Origin: Setophaga petechia
Taxonomy: Eukaryota > Chordata > Aves > Passeriformes > Parulidae
Assembly (NCBI GenBank): GCA_024362935.1
Contig: JANCRA010000011.1
Span: 9,603,501-9,667,500 of the forward strand
Direction: 5' to 3'
DNA length: 64,000 nucleotides
This document shows, in pieces, positions 1 to 11,979 of this stretch. Numbering within the stretch: the stretch's first letter is position 1; every line of letters starts with the position of its first letter. A model generated the notes under the pieces. It worked only from the letters and a program-made list of their open reading frames with translations. It had not been told where the DNA came from and did no database searches. A program made the translations under genes and the position numbers.

Positions 1-146
1 TCTGAGGTGGAGCCCACCGACTAGAGAGACAGGACTCAGGATACAAAGGCAGCTGCCAGGAGCAGCAGTAGCCAACAGCAATTACATCAAACTAATCAAG
101 CAAAAAATTTAACCCACCTAAATATCTATGAGTGTTCTTATATATA

Positions 147-176
147 TGTGTGTGTGTGTGTGAGAGAGAGAGAGAG
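147..176. repeat. (TG)n(GA)n microsatellite
   Basis: About eight TG dinucleotides run directly into about seven GA dinucleotides, preceded by a short TATATA run. It is an ordinary compound microsatellite, likely polymorphic in length. No gene association is visible. Confidence 0.9.
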
Positions 177-3100
177 TTCTGGAGTGGGTTGTCCTATTTA
201 GAAGTTCTTCCTCCCTCACCAGCTACAGGATTTGGAGCAGGACTCCACCCCTACAACACTGCAAAGAGCTAATCCTTGTATTGATCTCATGATTAACAGT
301 ATGTTTTTCCCTTGTCTCTCCTATGCAGACATTATGAGTTTTGTAGCTAATAGATAGTTTAGGTGAAAGAGTAAAAGCTTTCACTTTTTACATTTTCTAG
401 TCTATTTCTGGTCTCTTCCTTCCTTCTGACTCATAATGGCAGTTCACTCTTCTATAGTCTCTTCTAGCTGATGTCAAAGTGCAAAACAGCAAATGCATTT
501 GACTGTGTGATAACACAATGGGTTGTTCCCAGGATGTGTAACTCTATCTACTTAATTAAGTAGCAATTAATTTGAATATGTTAATATATTCTCTCATCAT
601 GTAGGATTTGAAGGAGCCAGTGTATTACCCAGCTGCTTGTCATTCTCTAGTTCAAAGGGAATGGGAGATCATAGGGCACAGATGCTGCTGAGAGTTTTAA
701 ACCAGATCTCAGACAGAAATAAATGTCTTTTAAGGAGAATTATCTCATTACACTCTGAGAATAAGCAAAAGGTTATTAGAGGTCACATTTTGCCAAATTT
801 TCTCATTTGAGGCTGCCTGTGTATATTGGTTTGTGTAGGGATTTCATCAGATGACGATTGGACATTCATAATCAGATGTCCTGGTTACATCCACAGTTTC
901 AAGTACAGAACCTAGAGTATGGACTGATTTAATTTCTACTGTCCTGTTGAACAGAAGGATTATGATATTTTTATTACATTTTTATATAAAACAGAAAGAA
1001 AAGCTAAACAGACATGAACAGGTTCTTACATAGAGCAGCTAATGAAACACATAAATAGTCATTTTTCTAAGCTATATTGTTAAGTTTAAGATTGTGTAAG
1101 TGAGCATAGTTGTTTGCTTACTTAGTTAACTTCATTATCCAGTATATCTTATCAACCTATGAACATTTTTAGTTTTTCACTTAGGGATTAAAACCCATGC
1201 CTAAATGACATTCTCACTGATGTCCGAAGTACTTCTGCAAAATAAAATATGTGGAAATTGGCAAGAGAAAAGGGAATAAATAGAATGGATTTTTTTTTTT
1301 GAAAGGTAAAAGGATGCAGGGTTCAATAAATTTTAGGTATATGTTTTATAGATTAAATCTTTATATACATTTTTGAAATGGCTTTCATTAATGAGCAGAC
1401 TGTTTTTTGTACTAGTCATTATCTAATGGTAGTGCTAAAGGGTCTTGATAAGATCTCATCTGAAATACTTTCACAGTTTTGAATACTCCTCTATTTAAAA
1501 GATAAATCAAAACTGAACATGGTGCAGGAGGAGTGTTTTCAGCCCTCTGGTCCTCCCTATTACTTACAATGATGACACTAAAAATATTTTGTTTTGGTTT
1601 ACCTAGTAAAGCAAAAATTGAAGAAAGAGCTATAAATAAATCAAAGGAGCAGACCTAGTAAAAGACTGTTTAGACTAAGGAACAAGTGCAAAAAAAATGG
1701 GAATAAACTGACCATGAATAAACTAAGAATGAAAATTAGATTCAGATTGATCTTCAGATCAAAAGAGTAGTGAGCTTTCCATTACCCTGTCCAGTAAGAC
1801 AGGGTAGGACATGGCCAGTCCTCCCATTGTCCCCTGGCAAAATCCATGGGCAACACCAGCATCCCACTGCACCTCTTCCCCATTATCTAGCCTATGCACT
1901 CCTAAAACAGTGTAATTCAGGTTAGACTTCAGCTCTGGAAATGTTGAAAATCTCCACACTTTCTTTGGTTATTCATAGATTACTTTTGTATGAACCGTGA
2001 CATCGATTAGAAACTAGTACCTGAAACTTTGCATTTGTTTCCATTTATGTAGATGTTGAAGTAGTCTACAGGTCTGGGGATTTTCTCTGTGTTGATCTGA
2101 AGTTAAAAGAATGCAATTTTGAATTATGCCTGTATACCCAATGGTATATCACCAAAATCTCCATCAAAATCTCTGTGTTTGGTGTGTTCACATCAAAATA
2201 AATGTATTACAAACTGTACAAACTGGAAGATATAATGACAAATTTTAGATTTTTTTCCAAATATGTTTAGTTTTCATATTTATAAAGACTTTATTATAGC
2301 CTGCTAAGTTTGCTTTGATTACCTTTAGTTCCTAACTCAGCTCAGATGCCTTCAGCATCTTTCAGGTCCAAACAATTACTATAAAACAGTCTGTCTCTGG
2401 TATAATCACAATGTAAAGCATATTTTTATGTTTAATATAAGGAAATTATGCGTTGAAAAGTAAAGCGACATATAATTAATAGCAAACCTGGCTAATGATA
2501 GCTAAAATACATCAAAGCATGCTCCAGCCCATTGGCTGGTGTATATGCTTTTGGCAAACTGACTTCCAAGCAAATTAACTTCTCCTCTAACTAGGGATCT
2601 CCTTGAATTTTATAGTGGTAGACGCTGATTGAAGCTTTGATTCATTAATAAAATGATAGATCCATGTTGTTAACTCATGCAGTTGATGCATAAGTTGATG
2701 CATGATCTTCCTATTACAGTGTTTTACTCAATGACTGCTGAACACATGTTCAGGGTTATGGTGTTTGTGTCATTTATTTGGGACTTGGCTCAAGGACTAT
2801 TCTAACATACAGAGGCTCTTTTGGGGAGTTACCTGTTGGTTTCTTAGACATTGTTCCCATTGGTTTATTTTACTCATCTATTAGAAGCAAAATGAAGTCT
2901 TAGATGGTTTGCATGGAATTTTTATGGACCCATGAATGTTAATGGCCAAAAGCCATTGCAAGGGCTATTCTAACCTTTTGAATTATGTATTGCATGGACT
3001 ACATTCAGTGAAGAGAATTACTAGGGTCTGCCACCTCGATTCTATCAAGTGAAGTAATGTGCAGCTGTATTACAGCTTATCCAGCCTAGAATTAGATTGA

Positions 3101-6100
3101 GATCTTCAAAGAAATCACAGGCAGCTCAGCATTGAAAAATGTCTGCTCGTATTCCTACTTTTAAAACCTTCACTGTTGAGTTTACTTTGTAGAACTGAAT
3201 CTGGGTGAGGAAATTACATCAAGAAAATAATTACTGGCAAAGCTTTGAGAAAGATCTTGCATAGGTCTTCATTTGTTTATAAAGTTCTCTCCTGATTCCT
3301 GTCTACATTGTGGTTAATTGCTTAGTGAGCCATCAGGATGAAGCTACTATTTTTGCCCTATTGTCAAGAGTTTTGAAGATGGCTGTGCTGTTCTGTCCCC
3401 TCCAACTCACTGGGTCTTGTATATTGATTGTTTATCTCATGAGGATTCAATGACATCATGCTTCCTTGCCCTGGAGGGCTGGGCCTAAACTGAACAGAGC
3501 AGAATTACAGGGTTTCAAGAAGCCCTCTGTTCAAAGTGTCTTCACAGCCATGAGTCAATGTTCCTTCAATTGATGCCATATTTTCATAGCATTGTTCAGC
3601 TCTAATGATGAGGAACTATTGCACAATTAAGATAGATGCAGTCTTGTTTCCTTGCTTACTAATCTGAAGAAGCTATTTTGCTTTATGTTTCACCTAACAA
3701 GAAGTGTAAGGTGGAGCTTTCAGAAGATGAGAACGTGTTCAGACTCATTTTTTGATGGAGATTTTTCAGATGGCTCTGAAATCATATACGGCCATCATCC
3801 ATTATTAATAGCAAGTTTAACTACTATAGCAACAATTTTCTCCATCAGCTGAGTAGCATTCCAGTTAGATGCTTGTACTGAAGTACAGAGAAGGAAAGTA
3901 TCACTGTGCCTTACTACAGCCTCATTTTAACACCTACTCAATCAGAATCACTTAGTTTTGCATTTCTGTCTCCTACTGCCCTGTAAGAATTGCAGTAAAA
4001 GACTTTTCTACCGTTATGGCCACCTGTCATAACTCACTCTTCTATATTCAGAAAAAATATAGTTAAGTAGAAGTAAGACTTACTTGTGGTCTGACTTCAG
4101 ACTAAACACAGTATATTCACCTGCATTTCAGCAATCAATTTGTTACAGATCTTCTGAAGACATTCCTATCACCTCTGTTAAAGGCAAACCTCAGTGCCTT
4201 TGCAAAGTAAAGCAACATCTGTCATTTGCACAAGTCTAAATCTGGGGTCACAGCTAGACACTGATTTTAGTTTTCTATTATTACCCAAGGTAGAAACAGT
4301 TGTGTTTCAGGAGCTGGTTTATGAGCAAATTAAACAGTCTGACCCTACAGGCAGCAATATCCATCAGAGAGGTATAGCAGGAAACTTCACCTTGCTTGAT
4401 ACAAATCAACACAGCATTCCTAAAATTGTGCAATCTAAGTGCTTGGATAATACAATAGTGAAACTAAGAATTGGACATAAATTCTGTCTTTTGTGATTGA
4501 TAAAAGAGTCAATACAGCATGCCAGGTGGCAGACAGAAACTCTACATCCCCAAAAAGGGAACTGAAAAAAAAAATAAGAGGGGAACAGGACAGGAGATCT
4601 TCCTAAAGAAAATCCTTTGAATGCCAGCGTATGGGACATGTCAGATGCAGAGAAGAGAGAAGATGCAGAGCAGAGAATGAGACACTTGCTTGAGGCCCAC
4701 AGAGATTTGGGATAGTGTGAAAGGCCTTGGCAGAGTGTGAGAAGGAATATGTAACTTACCTGGTTGGGAAAGACAAAGAAGAAATAGTCATGGCTTCCTA
4801 TTGAGGATGTGGGAAAGTGATCCCATGGCAAAGCATCTTCTAGTGATTTCCAAAAGATACATTAACTTACCCTACATGCATACAGTCTCTACCACAAGTG
4901 GTTCTTCTCATTTAGTTTGGGGATTTTGGTGCTTTTGTTGTTTGGGGCCTTTTTTTTTTCAAGTTAGCTGAAAAGCAAATGTCTCCCTTCATGTAAACAT
5001 CAAAACCTGCTTTCTTTCTGTATCAACGCAAATGCAAAATTACATTGACAATTTCCACATACAGGAATTTCAGTAAAAGAGACTACTGCTTTGGATAATT
5101 GAAGGAGATTAAAAACTGGATAATTCAAGGAAGAAAGCAGGCAGATAACCAGATGACCAGGCCAAGAAATTGTTGCCCACAGTGTGTACCAGGCCATAGC
5201 AAGATCCAACTCACTGTTGGAGTTCACAAAACTACTGTGTCTCACTAGCTTTTAATCCCAAGGAATGACTGTTTTCGGATGGTAACCTAGGTCACAGGAA
5301 AATGTTCTCAATAAACTGAGATCACAGGCATGTAGGCAAGAGGGAGTTTGTATGTGTATCTGTAAGAAATGTCAGTCCCTCCCACTCAACCCAGCTCTGC
5401 TGTCCTGCTGATTACAGGAACTTGCAAGGTTGGTACCAAATGAGCATCACTGGTTTTGGTGGTGCAAAATGAGCAATAGATGCATCTAATAAATAAGTGA
5501 AATTTGATTAACATTGTAAGGTCACTATTTTCATCATCTCCGTGTGCAGAGTAACTTCTCTGCCCACCCTCCCCCACCAAAACCACGTCCTTGCCACAAA
5601 TAGAGTTAAAAATTGTTCACCTGAGAAATGGATTAGGACAGCACAACCTTGCTGCAGCTGCTGCCAGATGCGAGCTTTTAGTTCCATCTGAAGAGTTGTA
5701 TCCTGTGAACTTCAAGAGTATTTTAAATTTAGGAAGAATTCAATAAAGCAACTGAAAACTACATAAGGAGGCACAGCAGAACCTCCAGAGCAAAGTGAGC
5801 ACCAAGAACTTCACTGACACAACAAGGTTTTTTGGGTTTCATCATGATAGTTAATCTGGTCATTAGAGTAACTTACTCATTATTGCATGGGAGGCACTGC
5901 TAGCTACCAGCTTAAAGAGATGATTGTATTTATCCTTTTGTGCCCAAAATGTACTTATCTGCCTTGAACTCCCACCTGAACTAGACCTGACTTCGTACAA
6001 ATCTCTGCTTCCAACTATTCAGCTATTCTTGGGATGAGGGACTGAATTATCCTCACAGAAGGTGCCATGCCAGGATTACAAATGCATTACCCACTATGCC

Positions 6101-9100
6101 ACAAGCTGGGGAGTATGACTATTAAAGTACCAAAGTCAGAGATTTTTATGAGAGGAATGAGTCATAGAAGCAATATGTTCTTTTCTTTCTCGCTAAACAA
6201 AAGAAGAAAGACAATGACAAAATAAAACCATCCCTCCCTCTAAATGGTAACATCCAACAGTGAAAACCTAGTCAAAAATATCTTTCTGTATGTTCCCTCA
6301 CTGTCAGTGCATGCCACTGAAGTGGAAGGAACCAGCAGTGTGACACTTTATAATAAAAATCCTCTATTAAACTGTGCTAAAAATTTGGAAAATAAGACAA
6401 CTATTTTCTGCTGTTCATTCATATAAATTTGGGATGTCTCCCACCTATTAATATTCTCATATTTTCTATTCCCTGTAAAAAAGTAATTGTTTGTATATGG
6501 ATGTTTATTAGAAGTGAAATATTTCTTCTATATCTCATAGCCTTGAAAAATAGTGTGCAAGAATCCCTCATGGTGTGACCAAATTTGTGTATATACTTTT
6601 ATCACATCAAAGCAAGTAGAAATTCAGAAAAGGATTGGAAATCACAGATTCTGATAGACATTGGGTTGTAAAAGTAGGGTGAAAATAGCAATCTGAAATT
6701 ATAAAACTTGCAGACTCACACCATGCTGAGGTGTGATAGCAGAAGCCACAGATGAGTGTTGTGATACTAACCAATGTTGACCACTAAACCTACATGTTAC
6801 ACACCATTCCTTTGATTTAGAAGCCCAGATCCATCTTCATCTTCTGCAAATCAGCTTGCTATTGAAATGTTTTTCTTTTTGCATTCAAACATTTACCTGC
6901 CCACAAAGTCTCTAAATAATTATATGGAACAACTTGTTTTGTCAGACCTTCAACGGACATTGCTTTGATCCTGCATCTGCAGCTGTTTTCCCACTGCAAT
7001 ATATTGACTACTGCTATACTATTTGTTAATCTCTATCTCTATACAGTGGTGGTATTAATGCCATTATTTCATTTTCTGAATACTGGTTCTAAAGCAGGTG
7101 TGTAAAATGGAAGGATTTACAGAGCCTCTCTCTGCATGGATGTTCTGAATTTGTTCACCACAACATTTCTAATGGCATTTTACAGAAAGTATAGCACGGA
7201 CAGATTACAGAATGGCAATTTAAACCAAGACGTGTTTAAATAATACAGGGGGCCCGGCCAAGTCATTGACTGAGTGCCCTGTATGCAAAGCATGTGACTG
7301 AGCAAGAGACCATCTTCCCAAATTCCTTTCTCATTAAGAATGGGGTGTGGCAAGGAAAGCATGTGTGACTGCTTTAGCAAAACGTGTTAGCCAGATGAGT
7401 TTGGGATGGCTGTATTCTTTGGGTGGCAAAGCAATTGAGTAAGTTATGCTGGTCATCCTGAATATGTATCAGCATGGCCTTTGTACCACATCACACAGGC
7501 ACTTCTGTATTGTCCCAAATGCAGCAAGAAACACAGGTCATTATATTTTTCTGAAGAAATAATTTTAAAATTATTTGTTAATGCAGGATTTCCACATGGA
7601 AAAAAGTTGTTTCACAAGAGACATAAAGGAGGAAACGTTATTTTGAATTTAAGTTTTTTAGGAAAAACAGTGTATTCACAGCAAGATATGGGTATTTTAA
7701 AATTAGTACATTTTAGTACAACATCCCTTATCCAGGCCTTCTGGTTTGTCAAGCTAGCAGCAATGAAAATTTCATTTTTATTGATGATGATGATGTGAGA
7801 AAAAATTAATCAGGAGTTATTTCTAAAGCCCAGCATTGGGGTATGTCAAGTAGCAATTATAAGGAAAATAAATTCTAAACCTCATCCAAAAAAAGAGTGT
7901 AGAAGGTCCTGAGAAGAAATAAAATAAGTAGTTCATAATTCTATGGTCCATCCTTTCACAAATTAGATGCTGTTGTACAGCAAGAGCACTCAGAGACAGA
8001 CAGCTCTGTTCTTGAGACACAATGGAGCTGCTCACAGCACAGTGAGAGTTCAGTTCTCCTGGCAGGGTGTGCTCACCAGGCAGTCCCTGGCCGTGGAGAG
8101 CACACACGAGACATGAGAACCACCTTCCTTGTTCACAAAGTTTAATGCACTTCTCCCACTTTCCTTTTGGAAGCATGTAGCTTGAGAAATGGAAAATATA
8201 TTTTAGGCAGACACAATTTTGGGAATGGCTATGCTCCTGGAAGTGATTCAGGGGCTAAGGAAGGTAAAAAACCTGATCAATTTTTTGAAAAGTGATGGGT
8301 TCCGAACTTTGAAAATCCCTGTACTGATTTGTTAAATTTTTATGATGTACTTGAAAGAAGTGGTCATGTTATATTAATTATTGCAATCCTCCTCACTTCT
8401 TCTGCGTAGCTTTTCCCTCTTCTGTCCAATTTTTTACATAGAGAGTTCAGAATGGGAACTCAATTTAAGGAGTACCTGGAAAGTTAGAACCAAGAATTAA
8501 AAGAAAGAGTTAAACATACTTAATATTCTTTTGCTTCTGAAGACTTTTCAGCTTAAAGAAGGTGTCTACATATTTTTAGACCTGTTTTATTTCATTGATC
8601 TTTCAATAATGTTTAAGGGCAAGAGCAGGGCAGACTCCTTCCTGTCCTGATGGTAGGGATAAAGGTACAAAGTATGCACAGCAGCTGTTCATATGTGGGG
8701 ACTAATAATCTTGAGGAGCAATGGGTTAGAAAAGGCTACATGAAGCCCAAGATAACAGCTCCTACCTAGTACAGCAGCAAAAGAAGCCAGTTTCATGAAA
8801 AGGGGGATAGCTGGGACATACTGCCCACATTTAGAGTGCTCCTGAGATCCAGCAAATCCCAGGCTGGATCTGAGTATGTCTAATACATCCTATATTGGCT
8901 ATAAAATCTTCTAGGCTTTTAAGCAAAGCCCCCCTTCTTTCTCACCAACTCACTGTAAGAGGCTCTTTCTAGTGAAGTCTGACTATTCTACAGGGTGGGT
9001 CAACAGTGTTGGGTTTTATAAAAGCCTTTGAAACTGTAGTGTTATTCTAAAAGGGAACTTTCTCAAAATGGGACTTCTCATTTAAAACATCTATTGGTAT

Positions 9101-9485
9101 TGAATAATTTTTTTTTTGTCCAACTATTTTTTTACTCTTTCTTGTTATAGCTTTGCAAAACTGATAATAGAGAGAGAAACTGAGTTCTGTTCCTTCCCGT
9201 ACATTTTCAACAGAACTCGTGACAGCCTCCAGTCAGCTGTGAGGGAATGAATTTGCAGAAAATACCAAATTTTCACATATGTCTACCTATGTGCTATACA
9301 GCACACAGATACTGTAAATTATTCTTCTTCGAGATTTTCATGACAGGCATGGAAGGCACCTTGCAAACTTCTCTATACAGATGTGGGGCAGCCCTCAGGA
9401 AAAGGATATTCTTGGGATTTTTTTCAAGGAAATTTCTGAAAACTTTTCATGCTTGAAAAAGATTTCTTCATTAGAAATACATACA

Positions 9486-9554
9486 TTTTATCAAGAACTT
9501 AGCAGGAAAAGAACTTAGCATGTTTTATCAATAACTTAGCATGTTTTCAGAGAT
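9486..9554. repeat. Short imperfect local tandem duplication
   Basis: The words ACTTAGCATGTTTT and TTTATCAA recur within about 65 bp, giving two to three imperfect copies of a roughly 20-25 bp unit. This looks like replication slippage in AT-rich DNA. No function is suggested. Confidence 0.55.
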
Positions 9555-10576
9555 TTCTGTTCAAAATGAAAATAAATTCACTCAGTATTAGTCAGGACAC
9601 TGGAAAGGCCTAGAAGATGCAAATTCAAATATTTTTTGTGCTGAAGTCACTGCATGAATAAAATGCATGAACAAAAACCATTCACAGCATTTTTACATGT
9701 CAGGTGAGTGGGTTTGCTGCCAGTCTCTTTTTACATAAGTGTTTGCCAGTTTCACATGTTAAACAAAGCAAAAGTATTCAAAAATTCATCAGTTCTGAAG
9801 AGAATATTCTGACTTGCTGATTGGGCTGCTATAGTTGTTTTTCCTAGCAGCTGTACTCCAGCTAAACTCTGATGATTGCCCTGTGACAAAACTTAGTAGG
9901 AGATGTTACTTCTCAAGTACTGGAACCATTTCTCCACCAGCCTATGCTCAGATCTTTCTTTAGGCCTTTCACTGTGGCCTTATTGATTAATGATGCGCAG
10001 GACTGGTGAATGGCACCTGTAAGACCAGTGAGACCCTGTTTCACTGATGTTGATTATGTATTCACAGTATAATAGAGGAGCTTAATTAACCTTTTGGAGA
10101 CTGCTGCAAATTAGCTGTCTGACTATTTTACCTCTGCAGGTAGCTAAATTTCAAATTTACTATTTTGTGGCTGTATTTGCAAACGCCCCCACTGAGTAAA
10201 ACCCACCTTCAACATGCACACACTTCAACATAATCTCTCCAAAGTCCCATTCTCATTATGTAGAGAAATCCTTCTCTAACATTCACCCCACAATCCATTT
10301 TCTGCTTCCCCATGTCATCTAAGTATCTGCTTTGCTGACACTGCTGGACTTGAAAAATTTCAGTATCAACTTAGTTAAAGGAAAGTTTATTAATACTTCC
10401 TGAGAAGATCATGATCACTTGCCATCTAGATGTCAAATAGCAGAGACAATACGGTACTTAAATGTTTCCTAATGAAATCTTAAATTGTAAAAGGAAATAG
10501 AGCCTGATTCTCCCTTCTTCAGAGATGAGCCTATATCCGTGATTTCATTAGGCCTCTGTAACTCCAAGCAGTATTT

Positions 10577-10581
10577 CTCTT
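10577..10581 (+). repeat. Left target-site duplication (CTCTT) of solo LTR
   Basis: CTCTT directly precedes the TGTGG end of the LTR and is repeated exactly at 11114-11118 after the other LTR end. Five-base duplications are typical of ERVL-type integration; class I elements usually give 4 and class II usually 6. Confidence 0.75.
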
Positions 10582-11113
10582 TGTGGTTGGTTGACCCTGG
10601 CTAGACACCAGTTGCACATCAAGTCATTCTCTCATTCTCTGATGTGGAGTTCTCCAGGAGCTGCAGGTGGATCTCTGCTCCACCATGGACCTCCATGGGC
10701 TGCAGGTGGATCTCTGCATCCCCGTGATCCTCCATGGGCTGCAGGGGCACAGCTGCCTCTCCATGTTCTGCACCATGGGCTGCAGGGGAAACTCTGCTCT
10801 GGCACCTGGAGCACCTCCTGCCCCTCCCTCTGCACTGGCCTTGGTGTCTGCAGAGTTGTTCCTCTCATATTCTCACTCCTCAGCTGCAGTCTCTTCAGCT
10901 GCAGTTGCCCTGTTTTTTCCCCCTTTTCAAACACATTATCCCAAGGCATTCTCACTGCTGCTGACGGGCTCAGCCTTGGCCAGCAGTGGGTTCCATCCTG
11001 GAGCCAGCTGGCATTGGCCCTGTCAGACGTGCAGGAAGCTTCCAGAAGCTTCTCAGAGAAGCCAGCCCTCTAGTGCCCCTGTTACCACAGCCTTGCCAGA
11101 CAAACCCCATGCA
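10582..11113 (-). mobile_element. Solo LTR of an ERVL-like endogenous retrovirus, internally deleted
   Basis: The block starts TGTGGTTGGTTGACCCTGGC and ends in CCCATGCA on the plus strand. It therefore has TG...CA termini, and it is flanked by the perfect 5-bp repeat CTCTT. The LTR reads on the minus strand. It matches the reverse complement of 17981-18815 over several blocks: the CTGGCAAGG segment near the 5' end, the GCTTCT..GAGAAGC segment, CTGCTGGCCAAGGC, and the GC-rich CTGCAG/CCATGG tandem units. It is only 532 bp because a segment corresponding to roughly 18370-18800 of the other copy is missing. I recall this LTR type from passerine genomes but cannot confirm a family name. No viral coding sequence is attached. 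Open frames of up to 185 aa here are by-products of GC-rich tandem units. Confidence 0.85.
10640..10800. repeat. CTGCAG/CCATGG-rich tandem units inside the LTR
   Basis: Units of about 36-45 bp recur three to four times, each with a CCATGGGCTGCAGG-like core followed by a purine-poor spacer. The related LTR at 17981-18815 carries the same kind of unit in reverse complement. They raise local GC content well above the flanks and create long but meaningless open frames on both strands. Confidence 0.7.
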
Positions 11114-11118
11114 CTCTT
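11114..11118 (+). repeat. Right target-site duplication (CTCTT) of solo LTR
   Basis: Exact copy of the five bases at 10577-10581, directly after the CATGCA end of the LTR. Confidence 0.75.
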
Positions 11119-11925
11119 CATTTTAATCAAACTCTCTTCCTTCCCCTTTCCAATGCATATTCCTAAAAAAATGTCTCTTCAGGTGAGAGCGCTGCCCATC
11201 AGCTGTGAGATGTCACTGCTGTGAGATGTCATAGATGAGTGTCACCTGGTAGCTGCAGTAATTACGAACTATTCGGTTCTTTAATATCATTAGAAACACT
11301 CTTGACTTTTTAAGTATAAAACATATTTAGCAATAAACTAATTGCAAAGGAAAATGTTTAAAGGTTTATTTCAAGAAAAATTTACTCCTTTGAAATATTT
11401 TCCCATACCATGTTTTAAACACAGAGTTCTGTTGGAACAGGCTTGTTTCCCAAACAGCTCCCTTTTCACCAGCCTGTGTTTGTCACTCAGAATATCACTT
11501 ACCTGAAGTTTCCCATTCAGTATTAACTCTCTCCAACATTTTACTGCATTGACTAAAGGGAAAACTGCCCATTATCCCTATTATGGTCTGGTCTCTGTTT
11601 ATTTTGCCTAAATGCTTCTTTAAAGGGTTTATAATTCCAGTGTCACTCTTTGGCAGTTTACAGCTCATGCTACAATTTTCCGGGCATCACTCAAAAATGT
11701 AATATATTAGCAGAGAGATCAGCTCCATCACATACCAGATTTGGCTCTAGATGGTGAGGTACCAATTTCTGTATTGCTCTGCCAAATGGCATACTCTTGC
11801 TTTCCCTACACACTTTCCTGGCAGTCCTAATTGGCTTTTCATGCCATTGGAAAATATCTCCTTTTTTTTTCAGTTTTTGTAAGAAGTAAAAGTACATTAC
11901 ATAAGTTTTACAAAACAGAGTTATT

Positions 11926-11979
11926 GGGGGGGGTTGTTTTTTTGTTGTTGTTGTTTTCTTTTTTTTTTTTTTTTTTTTT
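11926..11979. repeat. G8 / (TTG)n / poly-T low-complexity tract
   Basis: A run of G is followed by T-rich sequence with TTG repeats, then an uninterrupted run of about 23 T. On the minus strand this resembles an A-rich tail, but no retroposed body is recognisable on the upstream side of that strand (positions above 11980). Confidence 0.85.

Larger units (their letters stand above)
1..10576. other. Gene-free AT-rich stretch, intergenic or intronic
   Basis: I see no supportable gene here. Open stretches on both strands are short. The longest is 141 codons on the minus strand at 4406-4831; it has a hydrophobic, low-complexity translation, no domain motif and no convincing splice context. No CR1 octamer tail, LTR terminus, tRNA B-box with partner A-box, or snRNA sequence was recognised. 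A TG/GA dinucleotide tract near 147-176 is listed separately. Short exons or conserved noncoding elements could be present, but they need cross-species alignment to see. Confidence 0.6.

Noticed and set aside
4406..4831. 141-codon minus-strand open frame
   Set aside because: Low-complexity, F/S/L/C-rich translation with no domain, no splice or promoter context; consistent with chance.
10591..11224. Open frames of 160 and 185 codons on the plus strand
   Set aside because: They lie mostly inside the LTR and are antisense to it; caused by GC-rich tandem units with few stop codons.
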